From: Manis javanica
Taxonomy: Eukaryota > Chordata > Mammalia > Pholidota > Manidae
Length of the DNA stretch: 64,000 nucleotides
Assembly (NCBI RefSeq): GCF_040802235.1
Contig: NC_133157.1
Coordinates: 32,009,501-32,073,500, forward strand
Direction of reading: 5' to 3'
Shown: positions 12,301-58,554 of the stretch, piece by piece
How positions within the stretch are numbered: the stretch's first letter is position 1
Layout of the letters: every line of letters starts with the position of its first letter
The notes under the pieces: model-generated
The model's database searches: none
What the model saw: only the letters and a program-made list of their open reading frames with translations
Told to the model about the DNA's origin: nothing
Position numbers and translations under genes: made by a program

Positions 12301-13469
12301 ATGAACATTTTACAAAGCAAATGCTCACGAAAGGTTTGACCTCCAAGGACCTCTAGAATAAGGTCATTTACTGCTCCAGTATCGCCTACCATTCCTTCTC
12401 TGGTTGAATTTGCTTATTTGTATCTAAACATACTCAGCAATTCTGCTTCTGACCTCTGCTCATCACCCTCTTCCCTTTCTCCATTCTTATTTCTAAACCC
12501 TACTCACATTTGCATGTACAGCTCAAACACTTTCCTTCCTAAGAAACTCTCCCAATCCTCATAGATAGATGCCACCTTTTCAGCCTAGTGGATACCAGAC
12601 CGATGTCTGTGTTTTTTCTTCCTTACTACTGTCAGCACCCAAGGGCTGGCTTGTCTCTTTACCAAACCCGTCCCCTCTTGCCCAGCCAAGGAGCCTGGTA
12701 TACCCTAGATGCTTGGTAGGTACTGGAAAGTTCTGTAACTTGAAAGCAGGCAGAATAATCATCCAAAGTTACTGTTTGATGTTTGATAACATATGCAAAA
12801 CCTAAAGACACCTAGGCTACAGAATTGCTCTATAATATATCAAAGGTTTGCCAAATGGCAGATAAGTCATTGTGGTTTGGGAAAACAAAGTAATCCCTGT
12901 AAACAAAATTCAATTTTCTTGAACTTCCTTTGCAAAAGGCAAATTACACTTTAAATCTTGGAGGAAACTTCAATTTTAAAGTACACAATTTGGGACTCTA
13001 ATGGCACTACTTTTTCTCGATATAAATTTAGATTCCAATTTTTAACATGTACTATAACCCCACTCTTTTCAGCAGCTTATAGCTAAATTTACAAAAACAA
13101 TCCTCAACTCTTCCCACTACAAAAATTATTGACAAGGCACTCACAGTTTTATTAAATGGTTGAGCCATTGAACAGACTGCAGAATCTTAACCCTCCCCTA
13201 AATCCCTTTAAGATCTGTAAGAATGGAGAAAATTTCCATCCTCTGGAAAAGCTGAAATGACCTCAGGCAGTGCCTGCCCGCTTCAGCAGGATTTTTCACA
13301 CGTCGCTCCTCCTTAGCACGGCTGTCTTGGTAACAGACCATACTCTGTTCACCTGTCAGTCAAACTCTACACGTTTCAGCCTTGATGCAAAGCCTGTTTT
13401 TTAACTTAGACCTTTCTGTCAGTAAGGGTCACAGACCTTCCATGTATAGGAGACTTCAGGCCATTTGGT

Positions 13470-13570
13470 CACACCCCTTCAATTTTACAGACTGGAAAGT
13501 GATCCAGAGTTCAACACAAGGTCACACAAGAAACCAGTGGCAGAGCCAGAACTAGAATTTGTATCTTCTA
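13470..13570 (-). repeat. MIR SINE remnant
   Basis: Reverse MIR: ttttacagactggaaagtga, caaggtcacacaagaaacca, gtggcagagccagaactaga. Confidence 0.65.
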
Positions 13571-13997
13571 GAACTCAGGGTAAGGCTTTTTCCTTTGTAT
13601 TATCTTTTTCTTAATTCATTTATTATTGGAATCTAACATTATTTTTACTGGCTTCCAGAGCACTGAATTTCAAACATTCCTTTTAAAAAGTCTACCTCAT
13701 TGACTCCCAGTCACCTAGAATGAGAATCTGCTTTAAATTGCTCAAAGGTTTTACATACTTATGCTTTCCCCCTAAACAACCACTCATATAAAAACACCAA
13801 AGAAACCAGTTCTTCAGTGTGTTTTAACCTGGGCTTACAATTAAAGTCTAATTTAAAAAGGTAAGCATACAACTAGGCTTTACCAAAGAGGAACATGTTT
13901 ATTTCACTTAAATCTTAAAAATACTTTTTTTTGGCAGTTGTCACATAAAATGTCCTAATGTAAAAAAATGTCATTGAAAAGAAAAGCATGAAAAAAC

Positions 13998-14372
13998 AGA
14001 CCCAAAATGTTAAGATTTTATTTACAAAGCTTCTTTGTTGTACAGAAAGTAAAAATGCTGTTACAATCTCAGTGTAACTGGCAGCCACAGACTGTTGATT
14101 CACCAGCTATCCATGCTACAGCAAGAGTCTTACATGAAAACCTAACAACGCTTACAATTTTGTTGGGGTGAAGTCCCCAAGCTTGGTGGTGGATTTCCAA
14201 GGGGACTAAATGAAGGAAGGTGGAATGTCACAGGAACTATTCTTTGGCTCTTTGGGTGGGCAGGTGTCCTGGGGTTTGTATCACAGCTACCTTTTTAAAA
14301 AACAGCTACCAAATCCATATGAGCAGTCCAACCAATACTGAACAGTTCTTTTTTTGCAGGTTATTTGGGGTC
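13998..14372 (-). other. ANP32B: ANP32B 3' UTR
   Basis: Sequence following the ANP32B stop codon on the minus strand. It ends near a canonical AATAAA at 14017-14022 (minus) followed by a T-rich region. The cleavage site is placed at about 13998 by spacing only. No repeat insertion is visible within it. Confidence 0.8.
14017..14022 (-). terminator. ANP32B: ANP32B polyadenylation signal
   Basis: AATAAA on the minus strand in context gtaaataaaatctt, about 350 bases after the stop codon. A second AATAAA near 13896 could serve as an alternative distal signal. Confidence 0.8.
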
Positions 14373-47856
<33,484 letters not shown>

Positions 47857-48250
47857 GTTTCCCTCTTCCCCCCTCTTCAACTTAACTTTCCGCGGCGGGG
47901 GCCGAGGGGGGAGAGGCGTCCCGGCTTGCACAGCGAGGGCCGTCGGAAGGGGTCTGCTCGCGGCAGAGGCCGGAGACGCGGTCGCGGGCGGCGGGCAGCG
48001 GACGCGCAGGAGAGCGGAGCCCCCGGAGCCAAGTTACTCACGGGAGCGGAGAGAAACCATGGAGGGAAAAGGGGGTTGGAGCGCAGCGCCGGTCTCACTA
48101 CCGCCGCCCCCGGTCGCGGCTCCTCACTGCGCTTAAACCGGCGACGCGGCGCGGGCAGCTGCTCGGCTCGGCTCGACTCGGCCCCGTGCGGCGCCGCTCG
48201 GCTCGGCGGCCGCGGCTGCACCAAGGACGGGGCGGGGAGACGCGCGGCGG
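47857..48250 (-). promoter_or_regulatory. ANP32B: ANP32B 5' UTR and core promoter region
   Basis: GC-rich, TATA-poor sequence upstream of the start codon, with GC boxes (ggggcggg type near 48229 and 48257). The transcription start is not resolved; a start within 47950-48180 would be usual for this type of promoter. Confidence 0.6.
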
Positions 48251-49539
48251 GAGGGGCGGGGGCTCGGGGAAAGGCGCAGCCCGGGGGACAGGAGCGACTT
48301 CCTCCCTCCCTCCGACTGCACGTGGGGCGGCTGATGTAAGACCTTCTCGGGGCTTCCCCGTCGGGGCGGAGCTGAGACCCCCGAAGCCCACCTCGCCGCG
48401 CCCGGAGACGGGTCTCCGGCCCACACTGGGACTTTGGCCGGGAGGGTTGGGGGAAGTGTTACAGTCCCGCTTCTACGGTCCGGAAAACCAAGTCAGTCGG
48501 CAGGAGGCGACCAAGCAGCCGGACGCCCGCGAAGGCGGGAGGCATGAAGGGAACGTGGGACGGGGGCTTTCGGGTTCACCTTAGCTCCCTCAAACAGTGT
48601 GGGGCCGCCGCCAGCCGGAACCCCGCTGTCTCAGCCCGATGGCGGTGGAAAGGCCTCGAGGACCCCGTCAGGGGCGGAATCTCGGCAGGCCCGCGTGGTT
48701 GCGCGTGGCACCGGGCGGAGTCGGCCTTCGTGGCCGGCGAGGATGAGGGCATCCCCGGCCGCTTGCCCAAGCCACCGAGGAGCCCAGCGTCCCTGAGTTC
48801 AGGAGAGTCTCCCTGGGTTTTCTAACATTTAAATATAGACTAGGAACGCAGCAATTAGCATTTCTAATGGAGCCTTGGAGTTTCACTGGGTTTTCCTGCA
48901 GACTTTCATCTCATTTGTTCCTTAGGGCACCCCCTGTGAGGTGTGTGAATTCTTAATGGTCTCCGTTTCCGATGAAGCTTGGCAGGTAGCCTTTGTAATG
49001 GCCTGGCTCAGAAAGCACCCTGACAGGGTTAGAGCCCTAAGTTTGCTTTGCAGACCCCTGGGGAGTAAGGTAATGGTACATTCGGCGTAAAATAAGTGTG
49101 TCCTGTGGCAAATCAGATGCCATCTTAATTCTTATACAGACAAGAGGCTCCAAAGATTGAAAAAATGAATGAATATGAATAGAGAATAACTTACACTCTA
49201 AGGTTTTTAGAGTTAAGAAAGACCCCCCACTCCCACTTTACCTAAGTTCATTTTGTGCAAACAAAACCACCTATATCAATTTTTGAAATATTGAATGAAT
49301 TAAAACTTCTAAGCAAAAGAAAGTTTTAGAAGGACTATGGAAGAAATACAAAAACTTTCTAGTAAGTTGTTTCCTGAATCTTGTGTTCAAAATGTTAGTT
49401 TCAGCAGACGACTCTGTGAGGGAAAATGGTGAGGGAAATACTCTTCAGGATGTCACACAGGAGGCCTGTAGCTATAAAGTTTTTAGAAGCACAGGCCCAT
49501 AGATGAAGCCTTGTATGAAAACTAGCAAATCAGTTGCCT

Positions 49540-49760
49540 GAGCTTACAAGCAATGAGTGAGCATCTACTTTTAAGGATTGTTAAGTTCTTTCTCATTTAA
49601 TCCTCGGACAACCCTGTGAAATAGATTGTATTTTATTCATTTTGCAGATGAGGAACCAAAGTTCAGGAGCCATAAGCTGCATGGCCAACAAGAGGTGGAG
49701 CCAAGGTTTAAATCCAGATGGGTCTGACTCCAAAGCCTATCTTTTCCGCTACACCATTAG
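49540..49760 (-). repeat. MIR SINE remnant
   Basis: Reverse MIR: ctcatttaatcctcggacaa, ttgcagatgaggaaccaaag, gtttaaatccagatgggtct. Confidence 0.75.
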
Positions 49761-51499
49761 TCTGACTGGCATGAAGTCATACCATGGGAGCCTCCATTGG
49801 AACAGTAGGTTGGGAACAGTTGTGGAGGGCCTGTCATACCAAACAGCATGGAGGCGCCATCTAGAAGGTAAAGCGGAGATGCTGAAGGACACTGGAATGT
49901 GATAGCTGTGCGCTAGAGAGAGTGGTAACCTAGTGGCTCACCGGGGAGCTGGTATTGATTGTTAGGGAGAAACGGCAAATCTTGGGATCCTGTCCTCTTT
50001 TTTATGACCAACTTAAGGGTATGAAGGACTCTCCCCGTGATACATAGCTCACAAGACAAATCTGTGTTTTATAATATTAAGCTACAAGTAACTAATAAAC
50101 ATAGCCACAATGTGCAGCAAATAAAAAGAAAGCAAAAGAGCCAAAGGAGGAGAGACTACAGACCCGATACTGTCCCTCTGACACAGCCGGTGTTGGCATG
50201 CACCTCTGTGAACAAAGAGTATGTGTTCCAGTGACATGCCTCTTTGTCAGGGGCTTCACTGCCAGAGGCATAAATAACACAGGCAGAACAGGGTGTGTCT
50301 CACTGTCCTGCCAATGTCTTCCACTGGACTGTCCGCAGGCCTGAAGGGGCTCTTGTCACAGTGCCCTGGTTTTGAATATTGCTGTGCTTAGCATCACTCT
50401 GGTATGCATCTGAAAAGATGCATATGATAAAGAATTAGAATATAGAATTGTATCTAACTAGCAACTATTATCATATTCATGGATTTATGGATTTGAACAA
50501 AGGCTGGAAGGGAGTAAGAAAAAGTGAAAAAAGTTTAGTTTGTTAGGGAATCTGAACTGTGGGTGAATCTCTTTTTACTCCCATTAATGTTAATGTTTGC
50601 CTAATAAGTAATGAAAATATCAAATAATGCTCAATTTGGGCACCCCTTTTAGTCTTAAAACTGCTGGTTAATCAAAATACGTGTATATTCCATTAAGCTC
50701 AAAAACATCTGAGAACACTCGGAGCTAGTCTGTAACTCCTTGGACCTGCTTTCCACCCCACTGCCTCAGCAACATCATCAGATGACCCGCTGTGTGGCTG
50801 TGAACATACTTCAATAAAAATTAAGATGAGAGACAGCCCCACTCAGGCATTGGTTTAGCAGGCCGTGAAACCAGTTTAGCAAACTGGGCACATTTTCTCT
50901 TTAGTAAAGATAGTCTATGAAGCTGATATATAATATAGGGTGAGGAAATCCTTACTCTTTAAATACTAACTGCTTTCCATTCTTCTCCTCTCTCATGCAC
51001 ATGTGCATACACTGGTAAATTAGCCCTTTGAGTTTCCACACATGGTGTGTGTACCTGTTACGCACTTAGGAGTTGGCAACACATAGGAGTTGTTGAAGGA
51101 TCTAAATGCTCAACTAGACTGTGAGCTCATACAAACATTTCTGGATGATATGAATGTAGAGCAAGAGCCTGGGGCAATCTTTAGAATATAGGTGCTCTGT
51201 AAATGTGTTTTATGTTGAAAATAATGTCACATTATTATTTGAGTATTATAGTACTCAAAAATACTACCTAGGCAGCTGAGATTGTTGAGAGAAAGGAAGA
51301 GAGACACACATAAATAGGTTAAGCAATGAGATCCTATTAGTCTCCAGATGGTAAAAACAGAGGAGGGTAGAGTGCCAGGTATGTAGGCAGCTGCTGGTTT
51401 AGTAAGAGGCCCCTGCCAAGGGAACCAGATTCCTTTCTTCTATGTGAGACAGCTGTAGGTGCTAGGCCTTCCTGGGCAGCAAGGAAGAGCTATGGCTAC

Positions 51500-51690
51500 C
51501 AAGAGTCAGGTTTAATATTTATGAAGCACTATCTTATGCCAAGGACTGTGCTTGGTACTTTCATGCACACTGCATCTCAGTTAATCCTGGCAACAGCTCA
51601 CTGGGACAAAACTATAATCCCCTATTATTGTTTAGGAAACAGGTTTATCGAAGCCAAGTGAAACTAACATAACTAGTAAGAACCTAGATT
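51500..51690 (-). repeat. MIR SINE remnant
   Basis: Reverse MIR: tgcatctcagttaatcctgg, caacagctcactgggacaaa, gtttaggaaacaggtttatc; diverged. Confidence 0.55.
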
Positions 51691-51821
51691 TCTCTGTCAT
51701 TAAGGTTTCACTGTAATTCATTCTCATCACTTTGATTCACTAGGCTCCGCAACTACTACTGAAAAAACTTGGTTTCTCTGCTTTAAGAAGGTTTATGTGC
51801 TCATTGTGGGGGAAAAAGTAA

Positions 51822-51838
51822 AACACACACACACACAA
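51822..51838. repeat. (CA)n microsatellite
   Basis: Short pure acacac run. Confidence 0.9.
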
Positions 51839-52084
51839 AATAAAATTTAAAAATTAAATTCCTACCATTGAGACATATCTACCATGAAGATGTATATCCT
51901 TACAGCTCCCCCTCTATATTACACATATTTAAATATATATCTAGGGATCAGATTGAAGATTTTTTTTGAAACTTTTTTCCATCAACCATTATGACAGTGA
52001 GTTAATATGACAGTGAGTTAATACTCATGATAAATATGAATATTTCTTTGCTCAATGTTTTTACCTCTTTAGAAAAGGACCCTA

Positions 52085-52270
52085 ATGAGGTGGGAATCCC
52101 ATTCCATCACTGGCTCTGTGCTTTTGGACAAATTGCGTAACCTCTCTGAGCCTCAGGCTGCTCATTTCAGGCCTGTTGTGAGGCTGAGAGGATTAGTCGT
52201 GATCATGTGGGTGAAGTCCCTACTTGGCAAATTGCCTGGCACTCTCCTCTGTGCCCTGGCCATAGGCACC
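52085..52270 (+). repeat. MIR SINE remnant
   Basis: cactggctctgtgcttttgg, acaaattgcgtaacctctct, gagcctcaggctgctcattt, gtgaggctgagaggattagt follow the MIR order. Confidence 0.8.
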
Positions 52271-52465
52271 TGCAAGCCTGAATTGCTCCCTTACCCTAAG
52301 CAAAGGCCCAGGGCTTGCTGGCCTCTGTAGGAGCTGTTGAAGTTCTGCTGTGGCCATCAGTCCTCCACATCTGTTCCACGCCCTTCATCTACTGTAGTTA
52401 ACCTGTGCCTTTGACTGAGGGAAGGGCTCACCCCAAACCAGGGTAAGTTGACTTGGTTGACTTTT

Positions 52466-53402
52466 TTTTTATATTGTTAATGTACAATTACTTGAACGAC
52501 ATTATGGTTACTAGACTCCCTATATTATCAAGTCCCCACCATATACCCCATTACAGTCACTGTCCATCAGCATAGTAAAATGCTATATAATCACTACTTG
52601 TCTTCTCTGTATATACTGCCTTTCCTGTGTCCCCTCCCCCTACATTATGTGTGCTAATTGTAATGCCCCATTTTCCCCCTTATCCATCCCTTCCCACTCA
52701 TCCTCCCCAGTCCCTTTCCCTTTGGTAACTGTTAGTCCATTTTTGGGTTCTGTGAGTCGCTGTTTTGTTCCTTCAGTTTTTTCTTTCTTCTTATACTACA
52801 CAGATGAGTGAAATCATTTGATACTTGTCTTTCTCCATCTGGCTTATTTCACTGAGCATAATACCCTCTAGCTCCATCCATGTTGTTGCAAATGGTAGGA
52901 TTTGTTTTCTTATGGCTGAATAATATTTCATTGTGTATATGTACCACATCATCTTTATCCATTCATCTCCTGATGGACACTTAGGTTGCTTCCATTTCTT
53001 GGCTATTGTAAATAATGCTGCGATAAACATAGGGGTGCATCTGTCTTTTTCAAACTGGGCTGCTGCATTCTTAGGGTAAATTCCTAGGAGTGGAATTTCT
53101 GGGTCAAATGGTACTTCTATTTTGAGTTTTTTGAGGAACCTCCATACTGCTTTCCACAATGGTTGAACTAGTTTACATTCCCACCAGCAGTGTAGGAGGG
53201 TTCTCCTTTCTCCACATCCTCGCCAACATTTGTTGTTGTCTGTCTTTTGGATGTTGGCTATCCTAACTGGTGTGAGATGATATCTCATTGTGGTTTTAAT
53301 TTGCATTTCTCTGATGATTAGCAATGTGGAGCATCTTTTCATGTGCCTGTTGGCCATCTGAATTTCTTCTTTGGAGAAGTGTCTGTTCAGCTCCTCTGCC
53401 CA
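52466..53402 (-). mobile_element. Young-family L1, 5'-truncated, with 16-bp target duplication
   Basis: The minus strand carries the ORF2 C-terminus (from about the [16 protein letters not shown] region, through [18 protein letters not shown], to the stop) and the 3' UTR. The insertion is bounded by GACTTGGTTGACTTTT at 52450-52465 and 53403-53418, an exact match. It shares the ORF2 sequence closely with the full-length L1 in ANP32B, so it is a recent member of the same family. Confidence 0.95.
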
Positions 53403-53899
53403 GACTTGGTTGACTTTTAAACGGGGTGGACTCATTTTCTGTTTCACAGTCTTTGGTCTCATGGGAACTGGGAATGTGCTTCTGGTCTAGTCTGGAAAAT
53501 ATCTTAGTGGCCCACAGTGTTAGGCATCTCTCTTCATAATCAGACAATGTGCCCACCAACTGGACACTCTCCTGCCTCACAGGGATTTCCTTGTCCACAC
53601 AGAACTAAAACTGATCCAAGAGTCCTGCTTCTATTGACTGAATTCTCCCATATGTTCTCAAGCTTACTTTGCCAGCTCCTGCCTGCCAGGGGCCCCTCAG
53701 TGGGCATGAAAGGTAGACCTCACTTATTCTAGACTCTGACACTACTGAGGTTGTTCATGTGCTCCCTAATATGCTAGTCTCTTATTTTGGTAAAGGCCCA
53801 AAGTCCCAGATACCCTCACCTCTGCTTCTTCCCTGAGAAGCAGGGTAGCCAGGTCCCTGGTTTCTTTTTATGTTTATCTATGCACGTACCAAAAAATTT

Positions 53900-54890
53900 G
53901 GAAACTATACTTAACAAGAAAATAAAAATCCCAATTCAGGGCTAAGCACTGCTCACATTATGGAGTCTATTCCTCCAGTCTTTTCTCTACACACATATGA
54001 CACTTCCTTAAGTCTCAGATTGCCAGAAGCATTATCTCATTAATAATAGCTTCTCAAAGAGTTAGGGAGGGGAAACCCACTTACTAAATATTCATATTGA
54101 TTATAGAGACATCCTTATTTCAGAAATAGTAAGTAGTGAAAAAACATTCAAGTACCTAGGAACTGCTGTATATATTTTTTCATTTTTTTTCAAGTGTGAT
54201 GAGACTGTTACCTGCTTTTTTTCAGTTAACAAATATATTATGAACATATTTCCACACCATTGAATATATATTCCTTAAGGACATTCTTACACAAAATGAA
54301 AATAGCTTTTCTTTTCCTGAATATAAAGATAATACATATGCATTTAGCAAATTCATGCAATGCAAAAAGAACAAAGAGGAAAATAAAAGCCAACGAAACC
54401 CCATTACCTAGCGGCAACCACTGTTAACATTTCTGTGAGTATTTTCTGGGCTATCTCTATAAATGTGAATGTATAAAATATGTAATATATAAATGGAATC
54501 TTACTATAAATGGTGCTTTGTAACATGCTTTTATTTTTCAATTAGCAGTATGTCACAGGGCTTGCTCCAAGTCAATAAATACAACTCTACTTCATCGTTT
54601 TTAACATTTGCATCATATCTCATTGTATGGATCTAGTGTAATTTATTCATCTGGTCTCCTACTGATATTTAGGTTACTTCCAGTTGTTCACCATTGTACA
54701 TAACATATTCGTACAATTAGGTACTTGAAATAAGTACCTGGAAGTACAATTCTTGAATCAGAGTATATATGTTTCAAATTTGGATATGCATATCAAATTG
54801 CCTTGAGAGGCTATGCTTCTTTTATACCCATTAGCAGTGTATAAGACTTTTCCTCTCCCTTGCCTAAACTAGGCATTATCTTTTAAAAAT
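53900..54890 (-). mobile_element. Old L1 3'-region remnants
   Basis: Minus-oriented old L1 text: cattacctagcggcaaccac, gtaacatgcttttatttttc, atcatatctcattgtatgga, taggttacttccagttgttc. Boundaries are approximate. Confidence 0.6.
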
Positions 54891-54899
54891 CTTTGTCAG

Positions 54900-56170
54900 T
54901 CAGTTTTTAATGAATGAGAAGGTTGAAAACCTAAGATTGACAAGACAATTCAATGTCAAAATAGTAGTCTTTTAAACAAATGGTGCTGGGACTATATATA
55001 TTCCACATGCACAAGAATGAAGTTGAACCTCTACCTCACACAATATACAAAAACTAACTCAAAAGGAACCATAGACCTAAATATAAGAGCTAAAACTGTA
55101 AGACTCAGAAGAGAACATAAGGCTAAATCTACATGACCTTGGATTAAGTAAAGCTTTCTTAGATAAGACACAGCACAACAAACAGAAGAAAAAAGAGATA
55201 AATTGGAATAAAAATTATAACCTTTTTGCTTCAAATGATACCATCAAGAAAGTGAAGTGACAATGCATGGAATGGGAGAAAATATTTGCAAATCATATAT
55301 CTAATAAAAGATATTAAATACTTGTACCCAGAATATTTAAGGAGCTATTAGAACTCAACAACAGAAAGACAACCCAATTAAGCAAAGAATGTAAATAGAC
55401 ATTTCTCCAGAAAAGATATACAGGTGATCAGTAAACACATGAGAAGAAGCTCAACATCATTAGGCATTAGAGAAATGCAAATCAAAACCACAGGAGATAC
55501 CACTTCACACTCACTAAGATGGCTGTAGTAAAAATAATGGACAACAAGTGTTGGTGAGGATAATCGAACCCTGTTCATGCTGGTGGGAATATAAAATGGT
55601 TCAGCTGCTTTGAAAAACAACTTGGCAGTTCCTCAAAGAGTTGAACATAGAGCCATCAATTTCACTCCTTAGTATATACCCAAAAGAATGAAAATATATG
55701 TCCATACAAAATTTGTAAATGAAAGTTTATAGTAGCATTATTCATAATAGCTGTAAGTCAGAAACAACCCAAGTGTCCCTAAAGTGATGAATGGATAAAA
55801 TAAAATATAATATATCCACACAATGGGATTTTTTTTCAGCCATAAGAAGAAATGAAGTACTAATACATGATACAACATGGGTGAACTTTAAAAGTGTTAT
55901 GCTGAATAACAGAAGCCAGACACATGAAGGCCACATACTATATGACTCTGTTTATGTGAAACATCCAGAAAAAGGTGAGTCTGTAGAATCATAAAGCAAA
56001 TTAGTGGTTGCCAGAGGTTGCAGGAAGGGGAGAGTGAGAAGTGACTGCTAATAGGTATAGGGTTTTTTTTGGGGTTGATGAAAGTATTCTGGAATTATAT
56101 AGTGATGATAATTTGGTTGCACAGCTTTGTAGAGCTACTAAAGCCCACTGAATTGTATACTTAAAAGAGA
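54900..56170 (+). mobile_element. Old L1 fragment (ORF2 3' half and 3' UTR)
   Basis: Plus-oriented L1 text such as caaatggtgctgggactata, gagaaatgcaaatcaaaacc, caacaagtgttggtgaggat, ggttgccagaggttgcagga, with many breaks. It ends near gaattgtatacttaaaagag. Confidence 0.85.
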
Positions 56171-56370
56171 AATTAAACATAGAGCTACCATATATGTGGC
56201 ATAGCAGTTCTACTCCTGGTATATTCCCAAAAGAATTGAAAATGTAAACCCACACAAAAATTTATACAGGAATGTTCATAGCAACGTTACTCATGATAGC
56301 CCCAAACTGGAAATCACTTAAATGTTCATAAACTGAAGAACGCTTAAACAAAATGTGGTGTATCTATGTA

Positions 56371-57187
56371 GAAGGGAGAATAATGGCTCTCCAAAAATGT
56401 CCACACCCCAATCTCTGGAATTTGAGAGTATGTTACTTGATATGGCATAACAGGCTGTGCTGATGTGATTAAAGATCTTCAGATGAGGTATCCTGGATTA
56501 TCCATGTAGGCCGACATAAATCCAGGGAGAGAAAATCCCAGGGCAAAATACTGCTAAAAACCAAAATCAGTCGAAGGGAGATGTAAAGTTTAAAATCCGT
56601 TTATTGCTCACAAACTGCAGTTCAGGGCCATCTCTCTCCTCTGCTCCTGAAGAAGCAAGCAAGCAAGCCCCTCCCTTTAAACTGTCAGGTTCAGACACAC
56701 TGTCAGTTGCCTAGGTAATTACCCACTGAGATGAACTTCTCTCCACCCCTGAAGATACGCAAATGCTTCCCTCCACCCTTGAGTGCCTGTTGATATGCAG
56801 ATGTACTAAAACCAGGCAAGATATTCTGGAAATATTACAATTTTACCCACAGCCAAACTAATCACAAAGGCCTTTAAAAGTTGACAGAATATGCAGAAAA
56901 GAAAGGAAGAGGGAGGTTTGACTACAAAAGAGGTCAATGACGGTTTTGAACATGGAGAAAGGGAGCCGTAAGCCAAGAAATGTGTATGGCTTCTGGAAAC
57001 TGGAAAAAGGAAGGAAACGGATTCTCCCTTGGAGCCTCCAAAAAGGAAGGCAGCTTTGTCAATATCCTGATTTTTGCCCAGAGACACCTGTTGCAGATTT
57101 CTAACCTAGTAACTCTAAGATAATAACTTTGGTTGTTTTAAGCTATTGAATTTGTGGTGATTTGTTACAGCAGCAAATAGGAAAAAA
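56371..57187 (+). mobile_element. MaLR/MLT-like LTR, itself interrupted
   Basis: The first part (56371-56512: aatgtccacaccccaatctc, gctgatgtgattaaagatct, tatcctggattatccatgta) and second part (56853-57187: aatcacaaaggcctttaaaa, ggaaacggattctccc, ttgttttaagctattgaatt, tttgttacagcagcaaatag) together follow the order of an old mammalian LTR of the MaLR kind. The subfamily name is uncertain. Confidence 0.65.
56513..56852 (-). mobile_element. Solo LTR inserted inside the MaLR-like LTR
   Basis: On the minus strand it starts TGTGGGTAAAATTG, has a GC-rich middle (gggaggggcttgcttgcttg) and an AATAAA (56600-56605), and ends about 85 bases later. The surrounding element reads through if it is removed. 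The class looks gammaretrovirus-like (ERV1), but I cannot fix the ends or duplication. Confidence 0.6.
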
Positions 57188-57559
57188 GTACATCATACAA
57201 TGGAACATTATTGGGCCACAAAAAGAAATGAAGTACCAATATATACTATAACATGGTGTGAGAATGCTCTAAGTGAAAGGAACCAGACACAAAAGGCCAT
57301 ATAGTGTATGATTCCATTTATGTAGAAGTCTAAAATGGACAAATCCATAGAGATAGAAAGTAAGTTAGTGGTTGCCAGGGACTGAGAATAATCAGTGACC
57401 ACTAATGAGTATGTGGTTTCCTTTTGGAGTAACAAATACTCTGGAGTTTGAGAGTAGTAATGGTAGTACAACTCTAAATTTACACTAAAAACTACTGAAC
57501 TGTACACTTCAGAAGTGTATATGAATTACATCTCAGTAAAACCAAAATTTTTTTATCAG

Positions 57560-58170
57560 TTCAGTCAGTTGACAGTGATATCCCATTCTTATGTTAATTT
57601 GTACTTGGGTAATAACTAACAGAGCTGAGTATTATTTCAGATATTTATAATTTATTTTGTGTGTTGCCTATTCATATCCTTTTGGTATTCTAAAATTACT
57701 TATTAATAAGTACTCTGTATATATTGAGAATATTAACCCTTAGTCTGATACTCATTTTCAAACTATTTTTCCCCATTTGCTGTTTGCCTTTTAAATTTTG
57801 TTTATGGGATGTAGATACTCAAACACACTGGGGAGAATGAGGAAGAAAAATTTTTTATTTTTATTTAGGATAGAACTAATCTTTATGTCATGCTTAGAAT
57901 GACTTTTCCCACCTCCCAGATTTTATTAATGTTCTTTAATATTTCCCTCTGATACTTCCGGTTTCATTTTTATATGAAATGTTTAACCTGTGTAGACTAA
58001 TATTTTAATGTATAGTTTGAGGTAAAAGTCTAATTATTCTTTATTTTTAATGGTTAGCTAGTTGTCCCAATACCATTTAGTAACCATATTTCCCCAATGA
58101 ACATGAAATGTGACTTTTATGGCATACTAAATTCTTACATATTTTTAGTCTATTTCTGGACCTCCTCTGT
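57560..58170 (-). mobile_element. Old L1 fragment (internal ORF2)
   Basis: Minus-oriented L1 text: aacccttagtctgatactca, ttttccccatttgctgtttg, gttgtcccaataccatttag. Heavily diverged. Confidence 0.6.
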
Positions 58171-58275
58171 TAATTTATTTTTCTGTCTCTGTCCTTACGA
58201 GTACCCCTCTGGGAGACGTTAGAAAATGGAAAGCCAGTGTATAAATGGCAGAAGACTAGTTTACTCTCTGGAGAA

Positions 58276-58554
58276 ATGGGTTCAGAGCAGTCTGAACTCA
58301 GGACACCAGGCCCAGATGAAGGTGCATCCACATTAACCATGCGAAGTGGAGAATATACCTTTCGGAATGCACGTGCCACCACTAGTCCTATGCTTCTCCC
58401 CCGTATGTCTCCCTCTCCATTTCTTGTCTCTCTTCCCCCCAAAAGAATGTACTATCAGTCTATGTGTAGAGTGATAAAAGGATTTCTGGTTAGTTGTGAT
58501 AGATTTAACTCATTTGCTTATTCTACACCCTTCCAAATTCTTAAAGGGATTTAA
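58276..58554 (+). other. Unrecognised open frame (92 codons from its first ATG)
   Basis: An open frame beginning MGSEQSELRTPGPDEGAS. No domain, signal peptide or membrane segment is visible and I recognise no family. No splice or promoter context supports it. It sits next to L1 remnants, so it may be part of an unassigned repeat or chance. Confidence 0.15.

Larger units (their letters stand above)
3261..13990. other. Intergenic region between ANP32B 3' end and NANS 5' end
   Basis: About 10.7 kb with no gene I can support. It contains old unassigned repeat sequence at about 3640-4330, L2 3'-end-like pieces (about 5370-5420 and 5520-5640), an old L1 fragment (7640-8205), MIR pieces (about 9300-9440, 9985-10095, 13470-13570) and a young L1 3' fragment (about 11325-12300). 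Short open frames at 3972-4223 and 10690-11291 have no recognisable protein and look like chance frames. The stretches 5650-6580, 6700-7600 and 12320-13440 show nothing I recognise. Confidence 0.75.
56171..57550 (+). mobile_element. Old L1 fragment, interrupted by a nested LTR group
   Basis: L1 text runs from 56171 (gagctaccatatatgtggca) to about 56370 (atgtggtgtatctatgta) and resumes at about 57188 (tacatcatacaatggaacat) to 57545 (gtatatgaattacatctcag). The two halves join at one point of the L1 sequence, so the DNA between them was inserted later. Confidence 0.85.
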
